Below are positions 24,553-34,758 of a DNA stretch of 64,000 nt, in pieces. Source of the DNA: Streptomyces actinomycinicus (GTDB taxonomy: Bacteria > Actinomycetota > Actinomycetes > Streptomycetales > Streptomycetaceae); NCBI RefSeq assembly GCF_016741775.1, contig NZ_JAERRK010000001.1, forward strand, positions 248,001 through 312,000. The letters are read 5' to 3'. The notes under the pieces were generated by a model that was not told where the DNA came from, searched no databases, and was given only the letters and a program-made list of their open reading frames with translations. A program made the translations under genes and the position numbers. Position 1 is the first letter of the stretch, and the number at the start of each line of letters is the position of its first letter.

Positions 24553-24564
24553 GCCCCTAGGGGC
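24553..24564. promoter_or_regulatory. perfect 12-nt palindrome upstream of the TED surface protein
   Basis: GCCCCTAGGGGC lies 63 bp before the start codon of the next gene, in a region that also holds an AT-rich stretch (GATAACGATTATGGAT, from 24470). It is a possible operator; nothing further supports it. Confidence 0.3.
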
Positions 24565-24626
24565 TGCCGATTCTGCTGGTGGGACCGTCCCCCATGTCCA
24601 ACGGGTCCTGCTCGAAGGGGAATTCT

Positions 24627-26030
24627 GTGCTTGCTGCGCTCTCTGGGATCTGCCGGTCCACCGGAACGGCCCGTCTGGCGGCCGCCACGGTGACCGGGCT
24701 CGTGGCGGCCGGTGTGCTGTCCGGCGCCGGTACGGCCGTGGCCGAGGAGGCACCGCAGACCCAGGGCGGCGCGACGGCGACGATCAACGGGCTGAAGACC
24801 TACGGCCAGGCCGTGTTCCACGAGAGCGGCGGCGAGCAGCGGGTCGCCGCGGGCCTGTTCGAGATGTCGGTGGACGGCGGGGGCGCCCTGCAGACGTACT
24901 GCGTCGACCTCCACAACCCCACCCAGGGGGACGCCAGATACCAGGAGACACCCTGGAGCGGCACCTCGTTGGGCACCAACAAGGACGCGGGCCGGATCCG
25001 CTGGATCCTGCAGAACTCCTACCCCCAGGTCAACGACCTCGCCGCCCTCGCACGACGGGCGGGTGCCAGCGGGCTGACCGAGCAGGACGCGGCCGCCGGC
25101 ACGCAGGTGGCGATCTGGCGCTACTCCGACGGCGCGAAGGTCGACGCCGTCGACCCGCAGGCCGAGAAGCTCGCCGACTACCTGGAGAAGAGCGCCCGCA
25201 ACGTCGCCGAGCCGCAGGCCTCGCTCTCCCTGGACCCGCCCGCGGTCTCCGGCCGGCCCGGCGACCTGCTCGGACCGGTGACCGTGCACACCAATGCGGG
25301 CGCGGTCACGGTGACCCCGCCGGCGGACGCGGCCACCAGCGGGCTGCGGATCATCGACAAGACCGGCAAGGTGATCACCACGGCGAAGAACGGCACCCGG
25401 CTGTACTTCGACGTACCCGAGGACGCGGCGGACGGGACGGCCGAGCTGACCGTCCAGGCGTCGACGACCGTGCCGGTGGGCCGGGCCTTCGCCTCGGAGA
25501 GCCGCAGCCAGACCCAGATCCTGGCCGGCTCCAGCGAGTCCACGGTCTCCGCGACCGCGACGGCCGGCTGGTCCGCCGAGGGCGCCATACCGGCGATCTC
25601 GGCCCGCAAGAACTGCGCCGGGGGAGGCGTGGACATCATCGCGGCCAACAAGGGCGACAAGCCGTTCACCTTCACGCTGATGGGCGGCGAGCACACCATC
25701 CCGGCCGGCACGACCCGCACGGTGACCGTCCCGGTCCAGGAGGACCAGGCCTACGACTTCACGATCACCGGACCCGCCGGCTTCAGCCGGCGCTTCACCG
25801 GCGTCCTGGACTGCAAGACCCAGGGAGCGATCACGACGGAGACGGCCCAGCTCCGCAGCGACCCCAGCCCCGCCACGGTGGGCGGCGACACGGTGGACAC
25901 CACCGACCTGGCCGCGACCGGCGGCTCGGCGATCACACCCCTGATCGCCGGACTGGCCATCGGCCTGGTCGTGATCGGCGGCGCGGTTCTGATCCTGCTG
26001 CGCCGGAAGGAAACCCGCACCGGCGACTGA
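24627..26030 (+). CDS. thioester-domain surface protein with LAxTG sortase signal
   Basis: 467 residues. The signal peptide ends near AVA-EEA (residue 39). A thioester (TED) domain follows with Cys92 in LQTYCVDLHN and Gln160 in AAAGTQVAIWRYSD. These two residues form an internal Cys-Gln thioester in Gram-positive adhesins and give covalent binding to host or surface amines. Two beta-sandwich-like regions come next. The C-terminus has LAATG at 428-432, a hydrophobic helix and RRKETRTGD, a classic cell-wall sorting signal of the LAxTG type used by class E sortases. The GTG at 24627 follows GAAGGGG. No sortase gene is in the window. Confidence 0.9.
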   Translation: MLAALSGICRSTGTARLAAATVTGLVAAGVLSGAGTAVAEEAPQTQGGATATINGLKTYGQAVFHESGGEQRVAAGLFEMSVDGGGALQTYCVDLHNPTQGDARYQETPWSGTSLGTNKDAGRIRWILQNSYPQVNDLAALARRAGASGLTEQDAAAGTQVAIWRYSDGAKVDAVDPQAEKLADYLEKSARNVAEPQASLSLDPPAVSGRPGDLLGPVTVHTNAGAVTVTPPADAATSGLRIIDKTGKVITTAKNGTRLYFDVPEDAADGTAELTVQASTTVPVGRAFASESRSQTQILAGSSESTVSATATAGWSAEGAIPAISARKNCAGGGVDIIAANKGDKPFTFTLMGGEHTIPAGTTRTVTVPVQEDQAYDFTITGPAGFSRRFTGVLDCKTQGAITTETAQLRSDPSPATVGGDTVDTTDLAATGGSAITPLIAGLAIGLVVIGGAVLILLRRKETRTGD

Positions 26031-26440
26031 CCCCGCCCCTGCCCCCGCCCCCGGCCCGTCCCGCACGGCCCGCCCCAGCCGGGTCCGTCCCGCCCCGCCC
26101 CAGCCGGGGCCTGGCCCGCCCCGCCCCGGCCTCGGCCCCCGGCTCGACCCGGCACGTGGCTCGGCGGTCGCCGGGCAGGCGGCGCTCGCCGGGCAGGCGG
26201 ACGAACGGCCCGATCCCGGGTCCGGGGCTAGCCTGGGAAGTGCTCGGGCGGCCGTTTCGGCTGAGGACTCTCCCGATGCCGGTCATGTGGTCGGCGGACG
26301 CGTGGCAGTCGTCCGCGGCCCCGAATTCCCCCTGAGGCCGAGACGCCGCACAGGCGGCGCCCGCATCGGGCCATGCCCTCCGCCGGCCGGACACGGCTTC
26401 GCGTCACCGACAGGCGGGTGAACCAGGCAGGAGTACGGAG
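26031..26440. other. intergenic region, C-rich, no gene
   Basis: The first 80 bp are CCCCGCCC-type low complexity, followed by CGCCGGGCAGGCGG repeated twice (26165-26205). No credible coding frame on either strand; the long minus-strand frame is the shadow of the DUF1326 gene. Confidence 0.5.
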
Positions 26441-27055
26441 ATGGCTTGGAACGTGAACGGTACCTACCTCGAAAGCTGCAACTGCGACAGCGTGTGCCCG
26501 TGCACCACCTCGGGCCTGACGGCCCCCGCCGACAACGAGCGCTGCCAGGTGACTCTCGCCTTCCACGTCGCACAGGGTGAGGTCGACGGCGTGGACGTGT
26601 CGGACCGCAGCGTCGTCGTCTTCGCGGACGCGCCGCGCGTGATGGCCGACGGCGGCTGGCAGGTCGCGCTGTACGTGGACGCCTCGGCCGACGACCGCCA
26701 GGCGGACGCGCTCGGCAAGGTCTTCTCCGGGCAGGCGGGCGGACCCATGGCGGCGCTCGGCCCCCTCATCGGCGAGGTCCTCGGTGTGGAACGCGTCCCC
26801 ATCGAGTTCCACGACGACGGCAGACGGCACACCGTCCAGGTGGCGAACGCCATCGACATCGAGATCGAGGACCAGGTGGCTCCGCAGTTCGGCGAGAGCG
26901 GTCCCGTGATGAGACTGACCGGCATGTTCCACCCCGCGAACAGCACGCTGACCGTCGCCCGGTCGACGCGGGCCGTCGGCCACGGCGTACACGGGCGCTC
27001 CTGGGACTTCACCGGCCGCAACGCGCACTCGGCGCCCTTCTCATGGTCGGCGTGA
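26441..27055 (+). CDS. DUF1326 domain protein
   Basis: 204 residues. The N-terminus MAWNVNGTYLESCNCDSVCP with four clustered Cys (CNC...CPC), followed by QVTLAFHVAQGEVDGVDVSD and a C-terminal FHPANSTLTVARSTRAV, is typical of DUF1326. The cysteine cluster suggests metal binding; biochemical function is unknown. No signal peptide. The gene overlaps the DUF2182 membrane protein gene by 13 bp; the two families are frequently encoded together. Confidence 0.9.
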   Translation: MAWNVNGTYLESCNCDSVCPCTTSGLTAPADNERCQVTLAFHVAQGEVDGVDVSDRSVVVFADAPRVMADGGWQVALYVDASADDRQADALGKVFSGQAGGPMAALGPLIGEVLGVERVPIEFHDDGRRHTVQVANAIDIEIEDQVAPQFGESGPVMRLTGMFHPANSTLTVARSTRAVGHGVHGRSWDFTGRNAHSAPFSWSA

Positions 27056-27816
27056 CCCGGACGGCGATCACCGCCCGCCGCCCCGTGGCCGGCATCGGAC
27101 TGCTGCTGCTCACGGCTGCCGCCGCCTGGGCCTGGACGGTACTGCGCCGGGACGACATGGCTTCCCCGGACATGACAGGGGAACTGCCCGCCTTCCTGGG
27201 CACCTGGACGATCATGATGGCCGCGATGATGCTGCCGGCCACCGCGCCGGCCGCCTCGCTGTACGCACGGACGGCGCCCGTGCACCGGACGCCGCGCCTG
27301 GTCGCGTTCACCGCCGGCTATCTGCTGATCTGGGCGGCAGCGGGGCTGCCGGCCTACGCCCTGGCCTTCGGTGCGACGCAGACCGCGGCCACGTATCCGG
27401 CGGCGGGGACGGCACTGGCCGCCGCCGTGTTCGCCGTCAACGGGATCTACCAGCTCACCCCGCTCAAGGACCTCTGCCTCACCAAGTGCCGCTCACCGGT
27501 CGCTCTGCTGCTGCACTACGCGTCGTTCCGCGGCCCCGCGCGCCACGTGCGTTCCGGAGCCCACTACGGGGCGTTCTGCCTGGGATGCTGCTGGTCCTTG
27601 ATGCTGCTGCTGACCGCGTTCGGTGTGATGGACCTCTGGGCCATGGTGGGCCTGGCCGCCGTCATCACCGCGGAGAGACGCCTGCCACGGGGACATCTCC
27701 TCGCCCGCGTCGTCGGGGTCACCTCGCTCGCACTCGCGATCGCCGTCTTCTGGGTGCCGTCGCTGGCCCCGAATCTCACCGGCGGCGGCATGACCGAGAT
27801 GAGCCTCGGCCACTGA
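27043..27816 (+). CDS. DUF2182 family integral membrane protein (putative metal-binding)
   Basis: 257 residues with about seven hydrophobic helices. Family motifs are TWTIMMAAMMLPATAPA, IYQLTPLKDLCLTKCRSP and HYGAFCLGCCWSLMLLL. The conserved Met, Cys and His residues in membrane segments led to the description as a predicted metal-binding membrane protein. With DUF1326 it probably forms a functional pair; a role in copper or other metal handling is inference. It starts inside the DUF1326 gene. Confidence 0.9.
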   Translation: MVGVTRTAITARRPVAGIGLLLLTAAAAWAWTVLRRDDMASPDMTGELPAFLGTWTIMMAAMMLPATAPAASLYARTAPVHRTPRLVAFTAGYLLIWAAAGLPAYALAFGATQTAATYPAAGTALAAAVFAVNGIYQLTPLKDLCLTKCRSPVALLLHYASFRGPARHVRSGAHYGAFCLGCCWSLMLLLTAFGVMDLWAMVGLAAVITAERRLPRGHLLARVVGVTSLALAIAVFWVPSLAPNLTGGGMTEMSLGH

Positions 27817-27985
27817 ACCGAAAAAACGCACCACCGGAGCGCGCCCCGTCTGCGTCCACCGCGGCCGATAAGGAAAGCGCAGGTCAGCGGGCCGGACTGC
27901 GGCGGGTTACCACCCAAGGCTGGCGGTCAGGCAAGATGGGGTGTATCTGCCCACTGCCAGATTTCAAGCTGCCGGACGGTTTCTC

Positions 27986-29650
<1,665 letters not shown>

Positions 29651-29656
29651 TCGGTC

Positions 29657-30070
29657 TTGCGCCACCTCTACCGCTGTCCCCTGCGCTGGTCCGACATGGA
29701 CGCGTACGGACATGTCAACAACGCGGTCTTCATCCGCTACCTGGAGGAAGCCCGCATCAACTTCCTGTTCCGCCCGGACAAGGAGTTCAAGCAGGGGTCC
29801 GTGGTGGCGCGCCACGAGATCGACTACAAGCGGCAGCTCGTCCACCGGCACCACCCGGTCGACATCGAGCTGTGGGTCAGCGAGATCAGGGCCGCGTCCT
29901 TCACCATCACCTACGAGGTGAAGGACGACGACCTGGTCTACGTGCGCGCCTCGACGGTGGTCGTGCCGTTCGACTTCGAGGCCCAGCGTCCGCGCCGGAT
30001 CACCGCGGAGGAGCGCGCCTTCCTCGAGGAGTACACGGACGAGGCCGACGAGGAGGCCGTCGCCGCATGA
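29657..30070 (+). CDS. acyl-CoA thioesterase, hot-dog fold (4HBT family)
   Basis: 137 residues. The 4-hydroxybenzoyl-CoA thioesterase pattern is clear: PLRWSDMDAYGHVNNAVFIR with the catalytic Asp in the D-x-D-x-x-G-H-V-N-N motif, then VVARHEIDYKRQLVHRHHPV. It should hydrolyse an acyl-CoA of unknown identity. The start is TTG at 29657, 6 bp after ettA. The stop overlaps the next ATG (ATGA). Regular co-occurrence with ettA probably reflects actinobacterial synteny rather than shared function. Confidence 0.9.
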   Translation: MRHLYRCPLRWSDMDAYGHVNNAVFIRYLEEARINFLFRPDKEFKQGSVVARHEIDYKRQLVHRHHPVDIELWVSEIRAASFTITYEVKDDDLVYVRASTVVVPFDFEAQRPRRITAEERAFLEEYTDEADEEAVAA

Positions 30071-30744
30071 CGGTGCTGCACCTGGCCGACGAGACGGAGG
30101 CGGCGGACCTCGCCGCCTTCCTCGCCCGGCTGCTCCACTACGACCGTGGAGCCGCGGTGCGCCTGCAGGCGGCCGGCACGGCCCTCGCCGTCTTCGGCCG
30201 GCCGCCGTCCTTCGAGGTGCTGGCGGTCCGCGCCGTGCGGCTGGCGAAGCCGTACGAGCACGGGCTCGACGTCACCCTGGACGTGACGGTCTCCGCCGGC
30301 GAGTTCCTGGAGTCCGTGGACGAGCGGGCGGCCACCGCCGCGGTGCCGCGGGCCGTCACCGGACCGCCGTGGGCCGGTGTGCTGCCGCCGCGGGCCGGCT
30401 GGCAGTCCGAACCGGGGCTGCCCGCGCCGGACGCGCTGCGGACCACGGTCGCCGCCGCGGTCGCCGAGTTCCGGGCGCGTACCGAGGAGCTGGCGCCCGA
30501 GGGACGTACCCGGGCGGAGCTGGACCGGATCGGGCGGGACATCTGGTCGAGGCAGATCAAGGGGACCCGGCTGCCGGTCCGTGCCGTGCACGCGGCCCAG
30601 TCCCTCGGCTTCCTGCGGCCCGGGACCCGGGCGGAGGACATGGGGCTGCTCTCCTCGGGGGCGTGGCTGCGGCTGCGCACCCCGTACGGCTCGGTGGCCG
30701 TACGACAGGCGGGGCTCGGGTCCTTCGGACTCAGCGTGCGCTGA
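30067..30744 (+). CDS. conserved hypothetical protein, third gene of the ettA operon
   Basis: 225 residues, no signal peptide or membrane segment, family not recognised. The N-terminal half alternates helix and strand (ADLAAFLARLLHYDRGAAV, AGTALAVFGRPPSFEVLAVR, GLDVTLDVTVSAGEFLE). The C-terminal half is helical and Arg-rich (IGRDIWSRQIKGTRLPV) and ends TPYGSVAVRQAGLGSFGLSV. Its ATG overlaps the thioesterase stop by 4 bp, so the pair is translationally coupled. Confidence 0.8.
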   Translation: MTVLHLADETEAADLAAFLARLLHYDRGAAVRLQAAGTALAVFGRPPSFEVLAVRAVRLAKPYEHGLDVTLDVTVSAGEFLESVDERAATAAVPRAVTGPPWAGVLPPRAGWQSEPGLPAPDALRTTVAAAVAEFRARTEELAPEGRTRAELDRIGRDIWSRQIKGTRLPVRAVHAAQSLGFLRPGTRAEDMGLLSSGAWLRLRTPYGSVAVRQAGLGSFGLSVR

Positions 30745-30994
30745 CCGCACGCCTCCGACTCCGTTCCTCCGGCTCCGCTTCTCCGGACCCCGGCGTGCGC
30801 TGAGCCGCGCATGGCGTACTCGCGGGGCCGGCCGCGGGGAGCGGGGCAGGGCGTACGGTCCCGAGCGGTGCAGGGTCCGTACGTGCACCGGTAAGCCGTC
30901 GAAGGTCCTGCGGGCACCCGCGCGAACGGCGGCGGCCCGTTCGGCCGGCCCGGAATCCGACCTTCAGTGACAGGCCGTCAGTCCACGAGTCCGT

Positions 30995-31180
30995 CCCGCA
31001 TCACGGCCCCGCATGACACTCCCCGATGGCCGTCCCGCATCTCGGTCCCGCGTGACACTCCCCGATGGCCGTCCCGCATCACGGCCCCGCATGACACTCC
31101 CCGATGGCCGTCCCGCATCTCGGTCCCGCATGGCGCTCCCGCATCACGTCCCGCATGACGGCTCCGGATGACGGTCCCGC
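30995..31180. repeat. 39-bp tandem repeat array in the 464-bp gap 30745-31208
   Basis: Units of 39 bp start at 30995, 31034 and 31073, with a degenerate tail to about 31180. Each begins CCCGCATC and contains GACACTCCCCGATGG. Alternate units are more alike (A-B-A-B), suggesting duplication of a 78-bp pair. 39 is a multiple of 3, so a plus-strand frame stays open, but it lacks a ribosome-binding site and is not called a gene. The rest of the gap holds nothing recognisable. Confidence 0.85.
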
Positions 31181-31208
31181 ATCACTCCGGCCTTACCGTC
31201 CCGGGCGA

Positions 31209-31613
31209 TCACTCCGGGGTGTTCACCATCGACGCCGCGGCATACGTCAGGTAGTTCCACAGCGTCTGCTCGTGCTCCTCGGATAGCCCCAGTTCGTCCA
31301 CGGCCACCCGCATGTGCCGTAGCCAGGCGTCGTGCGCCGCCCGGTTCACCGTGAACGGGGCGTGCCGCATGCGCAGCCGGGGATGGCCGCGGTTGTCGCT
31401 GTAAGTGGTGGGGCCGCCCCAGTACTGCATCAGGAACAGCGCGAGCCGCTCCTCGGCCGGGCCCAGGTCCTCCTCGGGGTACATCGCCCGGAGTTCCGGG
31501 TCCTCGGCGACCCCTTCGTAGAAACGGTGGACGAGCCGGCGGAAGGTCTCCTCCCCGCCGACCTGCTCGTAGAAGGTCTGCTCCTGAAGCGTGCCGCGCC
31601 GAATCTCTTTCAC
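31209..31613 (-). CDS. glbO: group II truncated haemoglobin (trHbO)
   Basis: 134 residues, close to mycobacterial GlbO throughout. Tyr32 (B10) is in HRFYEGVAED, Tyr45 (CD1) in RAMYPEEDL, the proximal His84 in RLRMRHAPF and Trp97 (G8) in HDAWLRHM. Also conserved is FLMQYWGGPTTYSDNRGHPR. It binds haem and O2 in the cytosol; roles in nitrosative or oxidative stress are known for the family. It is monocistronic and divergent from the methyltransferase gene 75 bp away. Confidence 0.95.
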   Translation of the reverse strand: MKEIRRGTLQEQTFYEQVGGEETFRRLVHRFYEGVAEDPELRAMYPEEDLGPAEERLALFLMQYWGGPTTYSDNRGHPRLRMRHAPFTVNRAAHDAWLRHMRVAVDELGLSEEHEQTLWNYLTYAAASMVNTPE

Positions 31614-31688
31614 GGCTCCATGGTCTCAGACCGCGCGACCCAGGACTCAAGCCCTAGGACCCGGCCCGCTCGCCCCTACTGTGGACCC

Positions 31689-32666
31689 ATGGGCGCCTAC
31701 GACACGGAGATCGAGGGTCTCGCCGCCGCGGCGCGGGCCGCGCTGGTGCGGGAGATCGACGCCGACGGAGCCTGGGGCGGGGACCCGGTGTGGCGGGAGG
31801 CGTTCGCGGCGGTGCCCCGGCACCTGTTCGTGCCGTACTACTACGTCGCCGGACCCGGCGGCTACGAACGCCGCTGGGGCGAGAGCCGCGATCCGCGGGC
31901 CCGGGAACGCTGGGTGCGCGGCGCCTACGAGGACGTACCGCTGGCCACCCGGCTGCGCGACGGCGAACTGCTCTCCTCCAGCAGCCAGCCCTCCCTGATG
32001 GCGCGGATGCTGACCGCCCTGGACGTCGAGGACGGCGACCGCGTGCTGGAGGTGGGCGCCGGCACCGGCTACAACGCGGCCCTGCTCGCCCACCGGCTCG
32101 GCGACGACGGCCTCGTCACCACCGTCGACCTCGACCCGGAGATCACCGAGTCGGCCCGTCGGCACCTGTCGGAGGCCGGCTTCCACCCGGTCGTGGTCAC
32201 CGGCGACGGAGCGCGCGGGGTTCCCGAACGCGCCCCCTTCGACCGGATCATCGCCACCTGCGAGCTGCCGACCGTCCCCCGTGCCTGGCTCGCCCAGTGC
32301 CGTCCCGGTGCCCGCATCCTCACCCCGCTCGCCACCGGGCTGCTCGCCCTGTCCGTGCGGGACCCGGAGCACGCCGAGGGCCGCTTCCTGCCCACGGCCG
32401 CCTTCTTCGTGCCGCTGCGCGGCGAGGGCAAGGCGGAACCGGAGGGCGTCTCCCTGGCCGGGCTGCCGGGCCGGGCCCGCGAGCAGGAGCCGTTCCGCTT
32501 CCTGCTCACGCTGACCCGGGGCACGCTCGAGCCGGCCGAGGCGTACGCGCTGTGGAAGCGCGAGGGCGAGCCGGACCGCGAGCGGTACGGCGTCACCGTA
32601 GACGGCGAGCACGCCTGGGCCTGGCTGGACGAACCGGAGGGGCCGTTCGCCTGGCCCCTGCCCTAG
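31689..32666 (+). CDS. protein-L-isoaspartate O-methyltransferase family protein
   Basis: 325 residues, SAM-dependent methyltransferase. Motif I is DRVLEVGAGTGYNAALLAH, followed by VTTVDLDPEITESARRHL and GARGVPERAPFDRIIATCEL. The active-site region YEDVPLATRL with SSSSQPSLMARML corresponds to the PCMT substrate loop. Actinobacteria carry several such paralogues, some of which modify peptides rather than repair isoaspartate, so repair is not assured. The C-terminal 100 residues are an extension beyond the PCMT core. Confidence 0.85.
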   Translation: MGAYDTEIEGLAAAARAALVREIDADGAWGGDPVWREAFAAVPRHLFVPYYYVAGPGGYERRWGESRDPRARERWVRGAYEDVPLATRLRDGELLSSSSQPSLMARMLTALDVEDGDRVLEVGAGTGYNAALLAHRLGDDGLVTTVDLDPEITESARRHLSEAGFHPVVVTGDGARGVPERAPFDRIIATCELPTVPRAWLAQCRPGARILTPLATGLLALSVRDPEHAEGRFLPTAAFFVPLRGEGKAEPEGVSLAGLPGRAREQEPFRFLLTLTRGTLEPAEAYALWKREGEPDRERYGVTVDGEHAWAWLDEPEGPFAWPLP

Positions 32667-32679
32667 TCGTAAGCCTCGC

Positions 32680-32815
32680 CGGTCGCCGGTCGCCGGTCGT
32701 CACCAGCTGCCGGTCGCCGGTCGTCACCGGCTGCCGGTCGCCGGACATCACCGGCCACCGGACATCACCGGCTGCCGTTCGCTGTCGTCGGACGTCACCG
32801 GCTGCCGTTCGCCTG
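32680..32815. repeat. degenerate 24-bp-type repeats between convergent genes
   Basis: CTGCCGGTCGCCGGTCGTCACC and variants occur about five times between the methyltransferase stop and the FHA gene stop. They can form alternative hairpins and may act in termination for both genes. Confidence 0.7.
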
Positions 32816-32820
32816 TCGGC

Positions 32821-34674
32821 TCAGCCCCGGCGGACCGTGATCGTCGTCCAGGCGCCCACGTGCACCCGGTCGCCGTCCTGCAGCGGAACCGGCACGAACG
32901 GCTGGATCGGCTCCTCCGACATGTTGACCGTCGTGCCGTTCGTCGAGTTCTGGTCGACGACCGCCCAGCTGCCGTCCGGCTGCTGCACCAGGACCGCGTG
33001 CTGGTGCGAGACGCCCGGGTCCTCCGGCGGCACCGCCAGGTCGATGTCGGGGGTGTCGCCGGTGGAGTGCCGGCGGCGGCCGATGGTGACCTGGTTGCCG
33101 CCGAGGGTGCGCTGCTGCTCGGGCGAGTACGCGGGCAGGTTCAGGCCCGCGGCCTCGGGGCCGGAGCGATGCATCATCGCCATGAAGTACTCGCGGTCCG
33201 GGCCGATGGTCGCGGTCCACGTCGCCGGACCCTGCGGCGCCGGCGGGAAGCCGTTGCCGGGCGGGGCCTGGGTGGCGCCGGACTGCGGGTAGCCGTACCC
33301 GCCGCCGGGGCCCTGGCCGGGTGCCTGTCCCGGTCCGGACTGGCCGGCGGAGGAGGGCGGGGAGATCACCCAGTCGTCGTCACCGCCGCCGAACGGGCCG
33401 GCGGACGGGCCGCCGGCCGGGGGACGGCCGGTCTCCTGCGGGAACGCGGGCGGCGCCGACGCACCGGCCTGCTGGAACGCCTGCGGCGCACCGCCGGGAC
33501 CGCCGGGCGGCGGCACGGCACGTGACGGATCGCCGCCGAAGCCGGAGGGCTCGCGCCCGAACCCGGGCTGGCCGGGCTGACCGGTGCCGGGACCCTGCCC
33601 GGGGCCGCCGAAGCCGGACGCGCCGCCGGGACCGGGTCCCTGCCCGGGGCCGCCGAAGCCGGACGGGCCGCCGGGACCGGGACCCTGTCCGCCGCCGAAG
33701 CCGGGCTGGCCGGGCTGACCGGTGCCGGGTCCCTGCCCGGGGCCGCCGAAGCCGGACGCGCCGCCGGGACCGGGACCCTGTCCGCCGCCGAAGCCGGGCT
33801 GACCGGGCTGACCGGAGCCGGGGGTCTGCCCGGGGCCGCCGCCGAAGCCGGACGCGCCGCCGGGGCCCTGCCCCTGCCCCTGTCCGCCGCCGAAGCCGGG
33901 CTGGCCGGGCTGGCCGGAGCCGGGACCCTGCCCGGGGCCGCCGCCGAAGGGGGGCCGGCCGGACGGGCCGCCGGGCCCCGGAGGCTGGTTCTGGCCGCCG
34001 CCGAAACCGGACGGGCCCGCGGGGCCGCCGGAACCCTGGCCCGGCACCGTGCCCTGGCCGCCGCCGAAGGCCGGCGGAGGGCCGGGCGGACGCTGGTTGC
34101 CGCCGCCGAAGGCGGACGGGCCCGCGGGGCCGGGGGAGGTCGGCGGGCCGGACGGGGCGCGCTCGCCGCCGAACGGCGTGGGACCCGACGGCTCGCTGCC
34201 GAAGGACGGGATCGGCTCGGCGGGACGGTTCATCTGCGAGGGCCGCGAGCCCTGGTACTCGTACGCGTCACCGCCGCCGTACGTCGCGCTCGGCGGCTGG
34301 AACCGCGGCTGCGGCGAACGCGGGGCGGCCGGGGTGTACGAGGTCGCCGTGTTGGTCAGGAAGTTCCACCGGCACTCCTCGCAGAAGGGCGCGCCGCCCT
34401 CCCGGGGCGTACGGCACTGCGGGCACAGCTCCGGCTCCGGGGCGGGCCCGGCGGACGGGTGCGGACGGCCACCGCCCTGCGCGCCGGGACCGCCCTGCGC
34501 GCCGGGACCGCCCTGCGCGCCGGGACCACCCGGTCCGGCGGGCGGCGGAAAGCCGTAGCCACCGCCGGCCGGGGGCGGCGGAGGGGGCGGAGGTACGGCA
34601 CCGGCCATGCGGTGACCGCAGACCTCGCACCAGTCGTCGGAACCCGACTGGTGTCCGTTCGGGCAGGTCGGCAT
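32821..34674 (-). CDS. zinc-ribbon / FHA-domain protein with Gly-Pro-rich linker, last gene of the PknG operon
   Basis: 617 residues. The N-terminal zinc ribbon (CPNGH, then CEVCGHRM: Cys4, Cys16, Cys19) is followed by a second one (ELCPQCRTPREGGAPFCEEC, near residue 90). About 350 residues of Gly/Pro/Gln repeats follow (GQPGQPGFGGGQGPGPGG). The C-terminal ~100 residues are an FHA domain (VTIGRRRHSTGDTPDIDL, GVSHQHAVLV, VVDQNSTNGTTVN). FHA domains bind phosphothreonine, so this is a candidate reader for the adjacent PknG-like kinase, as GarA is in mycobacteria. The ATG follows GGAGAAGGGGAAG. The linker is DNA-repetitive and likely varies between strains. Confidence 0.88.
   Translation of the reverse strand: MPTCPNGHQSGSDDWCEVCGHRMAGAVPPPPPPPPAGGGYGFPPPAGPGGPGAQGGPGAQGGPGAQGGGRPHPSAGPAPEPELCPQCRTPREGGAPFCEECRWNFLTNTATSYTPAAPRSPQPRFQPPSATYGGGDAYEYQGSRPSQMNRPAEPIPSFGSEPSGPTPFGGERAPSGPPTSPGPAGPSAFGGGNQRPPGPPPAFGGGQGTVPGQGSGGPAGPSGFGGGQNQPPGPGGPSGRPPFGGGPGQGPGSGQPGQPGFGGGQGQGQGPGGASGFGGGPGQTPGSGQPGQPGFGGGQGPGPGGASGFGGPGQGPGTGQPGQPGFGGGQGPGPGGPSGFGGPGQGPGPGGASGFGGPGQGPGTGQPGQPGFGREPSGFGGDPSRAVPPPGGPGGAPQAFQQAGASAPPAFPQETGRPPAGGPSAGPFGGGDDDWVISPPSSAGQSGPGQAPGQGPGGGYGYPQSGATQAPPGNGFPPAPQGPATWTATIGPDREYFMAMMHRSGPEAAGLNLPAYSPEQQRTLGGNQVTIGRRRHSTGDTPDIDLAVPPEDPGVSHQHAVLVQQPDGSWAVVDQNSTNGTTVNMSEEPIQPFVPVPLQDGDRVHVGAWTTITVRRG
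33540..33970. repeat. Gly/Pro/Gln coding repeats in the FHA protein gene
   Basis: Units of about 33-66 bp with GCCGCCGAAGCCGG and GACCCTGCCCGGGG cores encode FGG-GQGPGPGG and PGQGPGTGQPGQPG modules, at least six copies. Confidence 0.85.
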
Positions 34675-34758
34675 GTCGGTGCTTCCCCTTCTCCTCAGGG
34701 TCCGTCTGGATCGCCGCGGCCGCTGTGAGCGCTGTGAGCGCTGCGACCGCTTCCGAGG

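Noticed and set aside
30995..31111. Possible CRISPR array (regular repeats)
   Set aside because: The units are directly adjacent without unique spacers and no cas genes are present.
30967..31158. A 63-codon plus-strand frame made of 13-residue repeats
   Set aside because: It is created by the 39-bp tandem array; no ribosome-binding site and no independent coding sign.
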